From Arthrobacter sp. AQ5-05 (lineage in GTDB: Bacteria > Actinomycetota > Actinomycetes > Actinomycetales > Micrococcaceae), in assembly GCF_003287975.1 (NCBI RefSeq), contig NZ_QMKQ01000010.1, positions 62,001 through 126,000 of the forward strand: DNA of 64,000 bases, written 5' to 3'. A program made the translations under genes and the position numbers. A model generated the notes under the pieces. The model ran no database searches and was not told the DNA's origin. It was given only the letters and a program-made list of their open reading frames with translations. Below are positions 47,626 through 57,997 of the stretch, piece by piece; the first letter of the stretch is position 1; the number at the start of each line of letters is the position of its first letter.

Positions 47626-47916
47626 ATGAGCACGTTTGCCGCCAACACCAACGAGATGCAGGCCCGGTCCATGAACCTGCATGCCACCATCGAGCGCGTC
47701 CGGGCGGAGGTGAATTCGTTGACCTCCTCGCTGCAGGACCTGCAGGGCACCTGGCAGGGTGCGGCCTCGGCCAATTTCCAGTCCGTGGTCGCCGACTGGC
47801 GCAACACCCAGGCCCGAGTGGAGGAATCGCTGTCCTCCATCGGCACCGCGCTGAACCGCGCCTCGGTGCAATACGACGAGGCCGAGGCCGCCAACGCCTC
47901 GCTGTTCACCTACTGA
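47626..47916 (+). CDS. WXG100-family (ESAT-6-like) protein
   Basis: 96 residues with GGGAG 11 bp upstream. It is a helical hairpin with the central turn TWQG near residue 43 (the W-x-G motif) and the C-terminal YxxxD/E-type signal YDEAEAAN. Such proteins are secreted by ESX/type VII systems, usually as dimers. No eccC, eccD or second WXG100 gene is nearby, so the export machinery must be elsewhere. It follows the sensor kinase gene after 190 bp. Confidence 0.9.
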   Translation: MSTFAANTNEMQARSMNLHATIERVRAEVNSLTSSLQDLQGTWQGAASANFQSVVADWRNTQARVEESLSSIGTALNRASVQYDEAEAANASLFTY

Positions 47917-47971
47917 CAGCCCTCGGGTGCCGGAGCCGGTGCGTGGTCCGGGCGCGTATTAGTCTGGGGAC

Positions 47972-48868
47972 GTGTCCATCCTCATTGATCCCCCGTCGTG
48001 GCCGGCCCACGGAACGTTCTTTTCGCATCTTGTCTCCGATGCGTCCCTCGGCGAGCTCCATGGCTTTGCCCGGGCCCAGGACCTGCCGGAGCGCGCCTTC
48101 GACCGCGACCACTACGACGTGCCGCAAAGTCGCTACGCCGACCTGGTCGTGGCCGGAGCGCTCCCGCTCCCGGCCACCGAGCTGGTGCGCCGGCTGATTG
48201 CCTCCGGGCTGCGGGTGCGCGCCAGGGAACGCCCCGAACGCCTCGACGCGGTGCTGCTGGCCCGCTGGGAGTCGCTGGGACTGGGCGCGCCGGGAATTGA
48301 ACGAGAACTGCTGGCCCGTTGGTCCGAGGAACGGCGGGTCTACCACGACCGGGCGCACCTGTTGGCGGTGCTCGCGTCCCTGGACACCTTGGCCGGTCCG
48401 CACCGGCAGGACGCCGGTCACCTACCCGTTTACCTGGCCGCGTGGTTCCACGACGCCGTGTACCGGGGCACAGCAACCGACGAGGAGGATTCCGCCGCGC
48501 TGGCCGCGGAACTGCTGCCGGGCGTTGGCGTTGGCGCACCGGTGGTGGACGAGGTGGTTCGACTCGTCCTGCTGACCACGACCCACAAACCCGCACCCGG
48601 GGACCACGCCGGGGCGCTGCTCTGCGACGCGGACCTAGAGGTGCTGGCACGCAGCGCCGCGGCCTACCGTCGTTACGCCGCGGCGGTGCGCCGCGAATAC
48701 GCCCACGTCTCGGATGCCGACTTTGCCCGCGGACGTGCCGCGATCCTGCGTGGGTTGTTGGCGGGCGGGTCGCTGTACTCCAGCGATCGCGGCCGGGAAT
48801 TGTGGGAGGAACGGGCCCGAGCCAATCTGGAGGCCGAGCTGGCGGAGCTGGAGCCCATGGGTCGATAG
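47972..48868 (+). CDS. DUF4031-HD domain fusion protein
   Basis: 298 residues. Residues 1-85 match DUF4031 (MSILIDPPSWPAHGTFFSHL, DRDHYDVPQSRY). The rest is an HD-superfamily metal-dependent hydrolase with YHDRAHLLAVL near 124, WFHDAVY near 159 and a later LLCDADLEVL. Separate HD proteins of this sort are annotated as predicted phosphohydrolases. The fusion suggests one enzyme with a substrate-binding front end; the substrate is unknown. Its 3' end is overlapped by the convergent phosphotransferase frame. Confidence 0.85.
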   Translation: MSILIDPPSWPAHGTFFSHLVSDASLGELHGFARAQDLPERAFDRDHYDVPQSRYADLVVAGALPLPATELVRRLIASGLRVRARERPERLDAVLLARWESLGLGAPGIERELLARWSEERRVYHDRAHLLAVLASLDTLAGPHRQDAGHLPVYLAAWFHDAVYRGTATDEEDSAALAAELLPGVGVGAPVVDEVVRLVLLTTTHKPAPGDHAGALLCDADLEVLARSAAAYRRYAAAVRREYAHVSDADFARGRAAILRGLLAGGSLYSSDRGRELWEERARANLEAELAELEPMGR

Positions 48869-49677
48869 GTTCGGGCCGAAACGCCGGAACCGGGGTGCCT
48901 ACGCAGTGCTTGGACCCAAAGGCTTTCAGGTTCCTTCACGAACCGCGTGGCCCGCGCCCAATGTTCCCCGTGCCCGTCCACGGACATCCGCCCCCAAGGC
49001 TGGGCGTCGCCGCGATGGGATTCGCGCAGGAAGTCATGCATGGCCTGTGTATGCGCTCCCATGGCCCGCGGCAATGCGGCGCGCAACCCGGCAGCGGCGT
49101 CGTAGCCCTCGATGACCAATACGCGCAACCGGGAGGCCGCCTCGCCCGGGTCTTGGCCGTCATTGAAGAAGGCAAAGGACTGGGCCGCATATGCCAGGTC
49201 CCACAACTGCGTGCTGGGTCCGGCACCATCCCAGTCGATGAAGGCCGGTTGGCGGCCCGTGACAAGGTTCCACGGTGCCAGGTCGTTGTGGCAGACCAGC
49301 TCAGGGCTCTCGACCGGGATCAGGGTGTTCCAGGTCTTCTCCGGGGACACCTGGAACGTTTCGGCCACATCATGGATCCGCCGGATCCGGCGCCCGATTT
49401 CCCGCAGGGCATCCCCCGGCAACGGCCGGTCATTCGGTGCCGGGATTCCAGGCACAAATTCAACCACTTGCCGGCCCGGTGCGTCCCGGCCTCGAGGTTC
49501 CGGGGCCTCCCCAAGGCCTTGTTCCCGCAGATGGGCCATGAACCTGTGGACCGATCCGGTGCAGGATTGCCAGGGCTTGCGCACCGTTGCTCCACTGCGG
49601 ACCACCGCCGCGGCGGCATTCCCGCCCTCCAGCGGCTCTTCGATTTCAGGCATGGCCCCAGGGTGGTCCGGCGCCAT
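48673..49677 (-). CDS. Aminoglycoside phosphotransferase-like (APH) protein, extended C-terminus
   Basis: 334 residues from an ATG with GAGG 8 bp upstream. The APH-type kinase core is visible: VVRSGATVRKP (nucleotide site), VEFVPGI, the catalytic loop VCHNDLAPWN and metal-binding FIDWDGAGP. Small proteins like this phosphorylate small molecules; resistance is not implied. The normal end of the fold is near WVQALRRHP. The last 65 residues are Arg/Ser-rich and lie antisense to the DUF4031-HD gene (196-bp overlap), so the native stop was probably lost or moved. Confidence 0.78.
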   Translation of the reverse strand: MAPDHPGAMPEIEEPLEGGNAAAAVVRSGATVRKPWQSCTGSVHRFMAHLREQGLGEAPEPRGRDAPGRQVVEFVPGIPAPNDRPLPGDALREIGRRIRRIHDVAETFQVSPEKTWNTLIPVESPELVCHNDLAPWNLVTGRQPAFIDWDGAGPSTQLWDLAYAAQSFAFFNDGQDPGEAASRLRVLVIEGYDAAAGLRAALPRAMGAHTQAMHDFLRESHRGDAQPWGRMSVDGHGEHWARATRFVKEPESLWVQALRRHPGSGVSARTYRPMGSSSASSASRLARARSSHNSRPRSLEYSDPPANNPRRIAARPRAKSASETWAYSRRTAAA

Positions 49678-49819
49678 CGAATGTCCTCGTGTTAACGCCG
49701 CGGGCCGCCCTCCCATGCGGCGAACCTCCTCCGCAAGGGAAGTGGTGCACCGCCGGGAAAGCGGCCCGTGGTTTTGGCTGGTGAAGCCTACGCGCTAGGC
49801 GTGGGGTGTTGCAGGGGGA

Positions 49820-51463
<1,644 letters not shown>

Positions 51464-51635
51464 TTATGTCCTTTCGGGACGTTCATGCGTATCTACGACC
51501 TGAGGCAACGCCCGCGACGGACGAAGAATCCACGATGTCATGGGACGATCGCAAAAGCTTCTCGCTGCCTTGGTCAAGGACTCACTCAAACAACATCCCT
51601 AAACCGCACGGATCCGGTCGAAACTTCGATCGAGT

Positions 51636-51662
51636 TAGCAGTCGGGACGTGTGAGTGCTAAT
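51636..51662. promoter_or_regulatory. CIRCE element (HrcA operator) upstream of groL
   Basis: TTAGCAGTC-N9-GAGTGCTAA matches the CIRCE consensus TTAGCACTC-N9-GAGTGCTAA with one mismatch in the left arm. It lies about 180 bp upstream of the groL start and should bind the heat-shock repressor HrcA. Confidence 0.9.
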
Positions 51663-51670
51663 ACAAATCT

Positions 51671-51697
51671 TGGCACTCAACCACCCGGAGTGCAAGC
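51671..51697. promoter_or_regulatory. Second, weaker CIRCE-like element
   Basis: TTGGCACTC-N9-GAGTGCAAG keeps the 9-nt spacer and the GCACTC/GAGTGC core but differs at three outer positions. It starts 35 bp from the first element. Position and spacing make chance less likely, but binding is not certain. Confidence 0.6.
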
Positions 51698-51737
51698 TGT
51701 GGGTCTTTGCCGAGAGCGTAGTTCGCCACGCTTCGGC

Positions 51738-52406
51738 CTAGCGGTAGTTGCTTCCCAGCACGATGGCGATATTGCCCGGGATGTTTGCGCTCTGCATGAT
51801 CGAGGTGATGCCCAGTTCCCCGGCCGCTGCCTCCGCGGTGGCCCGCTGGGTCTCGGATCGGTAGTAGACCGTGGAGTAGGTGACCTTCTTGGTCCAGTTC
51901 GATGCCGAGACATTGCTGAACCCGGCGTTCAAGAGCTCGGTGCGGGCCTGGCCGGCAAGTCCGCCGACCTTCGCCCCGTTGTAGACGCCCACGACCATGG
52001 TCGTGTCGACGTCCTCCGGCAGCCCGCTTTCGCTGGCGTCGGTGGACTCGGAAGCTTCGGTCGACTCGCCGGGGTCCGTGGAACCGCTTTCGGAAGGCGT
52101 TTCGCTGGGATCCTCGGTGGTGGTCGGCGATTCGGAGGCGTCGGAGGAAGCCGGGGCCGAAGTCGTGCTCGGGGAGCTCGCGGCCACCGGTGCGGGGTCG
52201 TTCGAGGTGCCCATGAGCTTGGGCAGGACCATGAAGGAGAAGAGTCCCACCACCAGGGCAAGCGCCCCGAAGACCATCAGCCAGCGCAACCCGGATCGGG
52301 CTCCGCCCACGGATGCGGCGGCAGCCCAGCCGTTTTCGCGGTGCGATCCGCTACGGTTGCTGAACTCAGGGACGCGATCAAATTCATCGCGCGGATAGTT
52401 GGTCAT
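51738..52406 (-). CDS. LytR_C-domain membrane protein
   Basis: 222 residues from an ATG with GAGGAC upstream. A cytoplasmic N-terminus of about 40 residues is followed by one helix (WLMVFGALALVVGLFSFMVL), a Ser/Thr/Glu/Pro-rich linker of about 70 residues, and a C-terminal LytR_C domain (VGVYNGAKVGGLAGQARTEL). Such proteins are found in the envelope of actinobacteria; the LytR catalytic (LCP) domain is absent. It lies between groL and DUF3263, 94 bp after the latter. Confidence 0.85.
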   Translation of the reverse strand: MTNYPRDEFDRVPEFSNRSGSHRENGWAAAASVGGARSGLRWLMVFGALALVVGLFSFMVLPKLMGTSNDPAPVAASSPSTTSAPASSDASESPTTTEDPSETPSESGSTDPGESTEASESTDASESGLPEDVDTTMVVGVYNGAKVGGLAGQARTELLNAGFSNVSASNWTKKVTYSTVYYRSETQRATAEAAAGELGITSIMQSANIPGNIAIVLGSNYR

Positions 52407-52500
52407 GCCCGTCCTCGGTGATGTGTCTTGCAATGTGGGCATGCGCGGGTGCAGGAACACAAGCGCTTCCGGGCCCCGAAACGCCCGACGTGCGTTGCAA

Positions 52501-52797
52501 TCATGCCTCGGATTCGAGCCGTTTCGCCGACCGAGCGCGATGCCTCGTCGTTCGTAGTCTACGCAATCGCTTGACCAGCATGGGGTCATGGGCCAGCGCC
52601 GCGTCCGTGTCGATCAGCGTGTTCAACAACTGGTAGTAGTTGGTTGGCGAGATGGAAAACATCTCTGAGATGGCTTGTTCCTTGGCGCCGGCATACTTCC
52701 ACCATTGGCGTTCCAGTGCGAGAATCCGCTGGGAACGCTCATCCAGCTCGCTGGATTCATCAAGCTCAAACTCGAGCCCAAGTGCCTCGGATGACAT
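52501..52797 (-). CDS. DUF3263 protein
   Basis: 98 residues from an ATG with GAGGG upstream. The body ([20 protein letters not shown], then [14 protein letters not shown]) matches the actinobacterial DUF3263 family, a predicted helix-turn-helix-like helical protein. The tail is strongly basic ([18 protein letters not shown]), consistent with nucleic-acid binding. It is divergent from ung and probably shares a transcript with the LytR_C gene, as in related genomes. Confidence 0.9.
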   Translation of the reverse strand: MSSEALGLEFELDESSELDERSQRILALERQWWKYAGAKEQAISEMFSISPTNYYQLLNTLIDTDAALAHDPMLVKRLRRLRTTRHRARSAKRLESEA

Positions 52798-52923
52798 TGC
52801 ACTTCCCTCAACAATCCAGTTCCCGGTCCACGGCGAACTACCGGGCAATCTGCCTCAACTGTAACTATTCTAACGTGTCTCCCCGACACTTCGGCTGTCC
52901 AACCGGGCCGGCATCTGCCCACA

Positions 52924-53706
52924 ATGGATCCCATGGACACGCACGAAACACCCCTGTTCGAGCTCCCCGCCCCGGCCGTCGACACCGCCCCATTCCCGTT
53001 TGCCAACGGGCTTGCACCCGCCGTGTCCGGAGGATTCGTGGCCGAGGACTGGGCGCAGGCGCTGGCCCCGGTGGAGGGCACGCTGGTTGAGATCGCCCGG
53101 ACGCTGGAAGCCAGACGCGCCTCCGGCGAGCGCATCCTGCCGGCGCCGGGGAACATCCTGCGGGCCTTCAAGCGCCCGCTGGCCGAAGCCCGGGTGCTGG
53201 TCATGGGCCAGGACCCCTATCCCACGCCGGGGCATTCCATGGGGCTGAGCTTTGCCGCGCTGCCTCAGGTGCACCCGTTGCCGCGCAGCCTGAAGAACAT
53301 CTATGCCGAGCTGCACGAGGATACCGGCGTGCCGGTCCCGTCGCACGGGGATCTTTCCGCGTGGGCCAACCAGGGCGTGGTGCTGTTGAACCGGGTGCTG
53401 ACCGTGGGAGCCTCCGCGGCAGGGTCGCACCGGAAGCTGGGTTGGGAGTCGGTGACCGATGCCGCGATGGCGGCGCTGGCCGCGCGCGGCGGTCCGTTGG
53501 TGGCGATCCTGTGGGGCAAGGACGCCCAGGCACTGGCACCGGCGCTGGCACCGATCCCGATCATCGCCTCGGCGCACCCCTCGCCGTTGTCGGCGCGGCG
53601 CGGGTTCTTCGGGTCCAAGCCCTTCACCCGGGCCAACGCACTGCTGGTGGAAGCCGGCGGGGCGCCCATCGACTGGGCCCTGCCGATGGCGCCGCCCCGG
53701 TCCTAG
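52924..53706 (+). CDS. ung: Uracil-DNA glycosylase
   Basis: 260 residues. Family-1 UDG motifs: water-activating [13 protein letters not shown] (Asp near 97), [10 protein letters not shown], and the DNA-intercalation loop [14 protein letters not shown] with the catalytic His. It removes uracil from DNA for base-excision repair. Start at 52924 or the in-frame ATG at 52933 (MDTHE). Its stop overlaps the convergent thrE-like stop by 4 bp. Confidence 0.96.
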   Translation: MDPMDTHETPLFELPAPAVDTAPFPFANGLAPAVSGGFVAEDWAQALAPVEGTLVEIARTLEARRASGERILPAPGNILRAFKRPLAEARVLVMGQDPYPTPGHSMGLSFAALPQVHPLPRSLKNIYAELHEDTGVPVPSHGDLSAWANQGVVLLNRVLTVGASAAGSHRKLGWESVTDAAMAALAARGGPLVAILWGKDAQALAPALAPIPIIASAHPSPLSARRGFFGSKPFTRANALLVEAGGAPIDWALPMAPPRS

Positions 53707-55502
53707 CGGCGGCGGATGTTGCGGCGCTCGGCGAGTGCCTCGGCGCCGATCAGCGGGCGGGCGAGCGTGTCGCCGAAGACCACACCGCCGGCAATGGCCA
53801 TCATGATGGTGAAGGCCGTGAACATCTCCACCATGGCCGAGGACATGTCCGCGACGTCAAAGACGATCCCGTACATGGAGCGGAAGATCATCAGTCCGGG
53901 CAGCAGGAACACGATCGCGGGGGCCGCGAGCACCAGTTGCGGGGCGCGCATCTTGTAGGCCACCCAGCGCCCGGCCATGCCGACGAAGGTCGCCGCGACG
54001 GCCGGCGACGCCCGGTCCCCCACGCCCAGGGCCTGGATGCCCAGCAGGATCAGGTATCCCAGCAGGGCGATGGCCCCGGTGGGCAGCAGGAGCTTGGGTT
54101 CGGACTGCTCGGTGATCGCCCCGGCGATGACGGCCACCACCACCAGGACGGCCAGCAGCCAACCGGGGTAGGAGATCGGGTCGATGGCGCTGACATCCAG
54201 CGTCGGGGCGCCCAGCAGCTGCCCGGAGACCAGTGCGGCCATGATCCCGGTCAGGATCGCCGCATAGGTCAGCCCCGCGGAGAAGAAGCGCCCGGCGGCG
54301 GTGACGGGGAACCCGTTGATCGCATCCTGCAGGGCCGAGACGAACCGGGAGGAGGGCAACAGCAGCAGGATGCCGCCGGCGACCACCAGCGCCGGGTCGA
54401 TGGGCGCATGCAGCGCATGGAAGAGCACGGCGATGGCCGTGATCACGAACGTGGCGGTGGCGACCGAGAAGAACTCGGGCACCCGCCAGCGGGCGGCGTA
54501 CTTGAGGATCTGCCCGACGGCCACCGAGGAGACGAAGGCCAGGGCGGCGCCCATCAGCGAGCCGCCGATGAAGACCACGAAAAAAGCAGCAAAGGCGCCG
54601 GCTGCCGAAGCGATCATCCAGCGCGGGAACGGCTTGGGCTTGCGCGAGACCTCCCGCAACCGGTCCACCGACTGCTGCCTGGTCACGCCGCCGGCAACGA
54701 TGTCCGAGACCAGCCGGTGCACCTGCGCCAGGCCGGCAAAGTTGCTGGTCCAGGAGCGCACCACGCGCAGCATCGAGTACGACTCGCCCTCGGGCGGGGA
54801 GAAGTTCAGGTGGATGGACTGGTTGGTGATGTCCACGTCGGTGTGGCTCAGCCCGAGGGCAGCGGTCACCGCGATGACGCTGGTTTCCACCTCCAGGGCC
54901 CCTGCCCCGTAGCGGAACATGGTTTCGGCCAGGTCCAGGGCGAATTCGAGGGTCTTGCGCGCCGAGGCGTCCTTCGCCGCATTCACCTTCGGGTTGGCAT
55001 AGGGGGTGCCCTTGAGCCGCTCCACGATGTTGAACGCCTGGGTGGGCGGGGTGTCGGAGGCCAGCAGGCGCGAGATCATGCGCCGGGCCGCCGGGTTGGC
55101 GCGTGGAGGCAACGCCGGGGCGCCGGAGGAGGTGACGCCCACCTGACCGGTCTTGGCGTTGATGGCGTCCTGCGCCAGGGTGGTGGGCCGCGGCCTGCGG
55201 GCGGGCCGAGCCGGCTTCGCAGGCCGGGCCGGCCGGGGGCTTCCGGGGCGCTTGGCAGCCGGCTTCCCCCCGGATCCGTCCGCGGCTGCGGCGGAGGGCT
55301 TCGCGGGCACGGCTGCGTCCTTCGGGATGCCGGCGTGCGGGATTCCGGGGGCGCTTTGCGCGTGCGCGGCAGCGTCCTTCAAGGCCTGGGCAATGTGGAC
55401 CATTTCCCGTGTCTGGACACGTCGAATGCTCGAGACCTGCGGGTTGGGATCCTCGCCCGGGGACGCCGGCGTGGTGGTGTCCGGTCCCTTACCTGAAGAC
55501 AC
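53703..55502 (-). CDS. Threonine/serine exporter, ThrE family
   Basis: 599 residues from a GTG chosen for its strong AGGAG 7 bp upstream. The first 110 residues are a Lys/Pro/Ala-rich cytoplasmic linker. A ThrE domain follows ([20 protein letters not shown], then FSPPEGESY) with about five helices, and a second ThrE_2-like membrane domain completes about ten helices. It matches the two-domain exporter of Corynebacterium that carries out threonine and serine efflux. The substrate is inferred from family. Confidence 0.9.
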   Translation of the reverse strand: MSSGKGPDTTTPASPGEDPNPQVSSIRRVQTREMVHIAQALKDAAAHAQSAPGIPHAGIPKDAAVPAKPSAAAADGSGGKPAAKRPGSPRPARPAKPARPARRPRPTTLAQDAINAKTGQVGVTSSGAPALPPRANPAARRMISRLLASDTPPTQAFNIVERLKGTPYANPKVNAAKDASARKTLEFALDLAETMFRYGAGALEVETSVIAVTAALGLSHTDVDITNQSIHLNFSPPEGESYSMLRVVRSWTSNFAGLAQVHRLVSDIVAGGVTRQQSVDRLREVSRKPKPFPRWMIASAAGAFAAFFVVFIGGSLMGAALAFVSSVAVGQILKYAARWRVPEFFSVATATFVITAIAVLFHALHAPIDPALVVAGGILLLLPSSRFVSALQDAINGFPVTAAGRFFSAGLTYAAILTGIMAALVSGQLLGAPTLDVSAIDPISYPGWLLAVLVVVAVIAGAITEQSEPKLLLPTGAIALLGYLILLGIQALGVGDRASPAVAATFVGMAGRWVAYKMRAPQLVLAAPAIVFLLPGLMIFRSMYGIVFDVADMSSAMVEMFTAFTIMMAIAGGVVFGDTLARPLIGAEALAERRNIRRR

Positions 55503-55702
55503 GCTTTCTCCTGTCAATTGCGCTTGTTCCCACCCACCATACAGCCGCCTTGTTGCCCGGCGATCCACCCGCCGCGCGCCCGGTAATGGCGGCCGCGCTT
55601 GATGCCGGCGATACAGCCGCGGGAATATCCGCAGGACCTCCTGCGTTGAGCCACTTTGAATGCAAACGCATATAAATTCTGTCGGAAGAAACACGGGAGA
55701 TC

Positions 55703-56761
55703 ATGAGTAATTCCACTGGCAACGTTCAGCCTCTTGAGATCGGGATCGAGACCTTCGGCGACATCACCGCCGATGCCAACGACGTGCCGCTGCACGCGGC
55801 ACAGGTGCTGCGCAACGTGGTCGCCGAGGCCCGGGCCGCCGAAGCCGCAGGGCTCGACTTCTTCGGGGTGGGTGAACACCACCGCGACGACTACTCGATC
55901 TCCGCGCCCGAGGTGGTGCTCGGAGCCATCGCCTCGGTGACCGAAAAGATCCGTCTCGGCACCGCGGTGACGGTGTTGAGCTCGGATGATCCGGTGCGCG
56001 TCTACGAACGTTTCGCCACCCTCGACGGCCTGTCCAACGGCCGGGCCGAAGTCATCCTGGGACGCGGCTCCTTCATCGAATCCTTCCCGCTCTTCGGCTA
56101 CGAGCTCACCGACTACGAACTGCTCTTCGAGGAGAAGCTCGCCCTGTTCGCAAAGCTGCGCAAGGGCGAGCCGGTCAGCTGGTCCGGCCAAACCCGCTCG
56201 GCACTGCGCAACCAGGCCGTTTACCCGCCCATCGAGCGCGGCACGCTGGATGCCTGGGTGGGTGTGGGCGGAAGCCCCGAATCGGTGGTGCGCGCGGCCA
56301 AGCACGGGCTGCCGCTGTTCCTGGCCATCATCGGCGGGCAGCCCATGGCCTTCGAACCGTTGACCCGGCTCTACAAGCGCTCGCTGGAGGAGTTTGGCCA
56401 CCAGGGCCAGAAGATCGGCGCGCACTTCCACGGCCTGGTCGCCGACAGCGACGAGGAAGCCATGGATCTGTTGTGGCCGCACTACAAGACCACCATGGAC
56501 CGACTGGGTGCCGAGCGCGGCTGGCCGCCGGCAAGCCGCATGCGCTTCGAGGCCTCCACCGGACCCGATGGGTCGATGCTTGCCGGCAGCCCGGAGACGG
56601 TGGCCAGGAAGATGGCCCGCTTTGCGCAGGGTCTCGGGCTCTCCCGGATCGACATCAAGTACTCGGCCGGAACCCTGCCGCACGAGACCATGATGCGCAG
56701 CATCGAGCTGCTGGGCACCAAGGTCAAGCCGCTGGTCCTGGACATGCTCAGCGACAAGTAG
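55703..56761 (+). CDS. LLM-class flavin-dependent oxidoreductase
   Basis: 352 residues, bacterial-luciferase-like TIM barrel. Typical segments: GLDFFGVGEHHRDDYSIS, IRLGTAVTVLSSDDPVRVYE and VILGRGSFIESFPLFGY. It uses FMNH2 or F420-type flavin supplied by a separate reductase; the substrate is unknown. It resembles the group annotated as alkanal-monooxygenase-like proteins. It stands alone with a bidirectional terminator shared with tRNA-Val. Confidence 0.88.
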   Translation: MSNSTGNVQPLEIGIETFGDITADANDVPLHAAQVLRNVVAEARAAEAAGLDFFGVGEHHRDDYSISAPEVVLGAIASVTEKIRLGTAVTVLSSDDPVRVYERFATLDGLSNGRAEVILGRGSFIESFPLFGYELTDYELLFEEKLALFAKLRKGEPVSWSGQTRSALRNQAVYPPIERGTLDAWVGVGGSPESVVRAAKHGLPLFLAIIGGQPMAFEPLTRLYKRSLEEFGHQGQKIGAHFHGLVADSDEEAMDLLWPHYKTTMDRLGAERGWPPASRMRFEASTGPDGSMLAGSPETVARKMARFAQGLGLSRIDIKYSAGTLPHETMMRSIELLGTKVKPLVLDMLSDK

Positions 56762-56797
56762 ACGCGGCCCCATGGCGGTAAGCAGGCCCGATTAACG

Positions 56798-56827
56798 AAA
56801 AGAGCCCCGGATATCCGGGGCTCTTTT
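56798..56827. terminator. Bidirectional terminator
   Basis: A perfect 30-bp palindrome from AAAAGAGCCCCGGAT through its mirror to TTTT. It has A-run and T-run on opposite sides, so it can stop transcription of the LLM gene (plus) and of tRNA-Val (minus). Confidence 0.93.
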
Positions 56828-56834
56828 CCTTGGG

Positions 56835-56908
56835 TGGTTCTTAGCAGACTCGAACTGCTGACCTCTCGCGTGTGAAGCGAGCGCTCTAACCAACTGAGCT
56901 AAAGAACC
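56835..56908 (-). tRNA. tRNA-Val(CAC)
   Basis: On the minus strand: acceptor GGTTCTT/AAGAACC, D-arm GCTCAGTTGGTTAGAGC, anticodon stem CTCGC/GCGAG with loop TTCACAC (anticodon CAC), T-arm GTTCGAGTC and discriminator A at 56835. CCA is not encoded (ACCCA follows). It reads GUG. Confidence 0.95.
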
Positions 56909-57381
56909 GTCATGCAACTCCCGAAGGAGTACCTAGCAAGATTAGCCGAGCACCTCGGCACACACCAAATCGAATGAACCGATCCCGTTACCGGGCTTCC
57001 CGCTGGCCCCCGAGCCGGAGCCCGCCGCACCCAATCTGCGGCCACGCCCGGGCGCGAAAAACGAAGGTGAATTCCTGGCGAACCCGCACCCTTCCGACGT
57101 CGCCATGAACCGCGGGATTCCGGGCCTTCTTGGCCCCCGGCCCGGTTCCGTGCCACGCAGGTTTCCGGGGGTTCGGCGAGTCGTTATGAAGCCGTGTTTA
57201 CAACGGGGCTTCCGGCGGGTAATAATTTCACTGTCGAAATCTTCGACGCCCAAACTGGGCCCTACAAGGAAGCTGCCGGGAGCCGCCGGCAGCGGTCCCC
57301 TACCGGCCAAAGAACCGGCCCGGCGTAATTCCGGGAACCACTTCTTTTGTTCGCTCTATTTCGCCTAGAGGACCGCTCCCA
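56909..57381. other. Intergenic region, no gene seen
   Basis: 473 bp between tRNA-Val and the acetyltransferase. Frames on both strands here have no ribosome site, no recognisable domain and atypical composition. It must hold the promoters of the tRNA and the acetyltransferase; no clear -35/-10 pair was found. Confidence 0.5.
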
Positions 57382-57966
57382 GTGCTTCCCATCATTGAGT
57401 ATTCCCTGTCCTATTCCGTGCCCACCGGCACCGAACGTGATGCCCTGTCCGCACTCACACTGAACCCCGATGCCCGCTGGCACGAACGCATGGACCAAGC
57501 AAGGTTCGTGGTCACCGCGCTGCACGAGGGCACCCGGGTGGGAGTGGGAATCGTGCACACCTCCGTGACCGCACCGACCATGGTGCCCAGCCCCATGGAA
57601 CTCGGCGGCATGTTCGTGCACCCCGCCTACCGCCGGCTGGGCATCCGCCAGCACATGGCCGAGGCCAGGCTCACCTATGCCCTGTCCATGGGCGGCACCC
57701 CGATCACCGTCATCGACAACCGCAACCAGGCCTCGTGGGGCTACTACGAGCGTTCCGCCCGGTGGACGCCGGAACGCGAGTACACCGGATACTTCACCGG
57801 GCTGCCGATGACCATCTGGGTGTCCACCGAATCCTCCTGGTACCGCACGGCCATGGGCCTGAACCCGCTGGTCCCGGCCCAGCCCAACACCGTCCTGCCG
57901 CACGGTGCCACCCCGCAGCGGCCGCTGGCCTTCGGGCCGGACCAGGACAACGCCGTTCCCGCGTAG
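57382..57966 (+). CDS. GNAT-like N-acetyltransferase
   Basis: 194 residues from a GTG with GAGG about 10 bp upstream. The acetyl-CoA-binding core is MFVHPAYRRLGIRQHMAEAR (about residues 77-96), the GNAT motif A with R/Q-x-x-G-x-G/A modified to RRLGIRQ, followed by a beta strand and NRNQASWGYYE, typical of motif B. The C-terminal 60 residues are an extension. The substrate is unknown; no operon partner is present. Confidence 0.75.
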   Translation: MLPIIEYSLSYSVPTGTERDALSALTLNPDARWHERMDQARFVVTALHEGTRVGVGIVHTSVTAPTMVPSPMELGGMFVHPAYRRLGIRQHMAEARLTYALSMGGTPITVIDNRNQASWGYYERSARWTPEREYTGYFTGLPMTIWVSTESSWYRTAMGLNPLVPAQPNTVLPHGATPQRPLAFGPDQDNAVPA

Positions 57967-57997
57967 GAAAACGCGGACGGATGGCGATGGAAAGGGA

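Noticed and set aside
48673-49677. Aminoglycoside resistance gene
   Set aside because: The APH fold is shared by many small-molecule kinases; there is no resistance context and no close match to a known resistance enzyme is apparent.
53361-55496. A 711-codon plus-strand frame
   Set aside because: Overlaps ung in another frame and then runs antisense to the ThrE-type gene; no domain seen.
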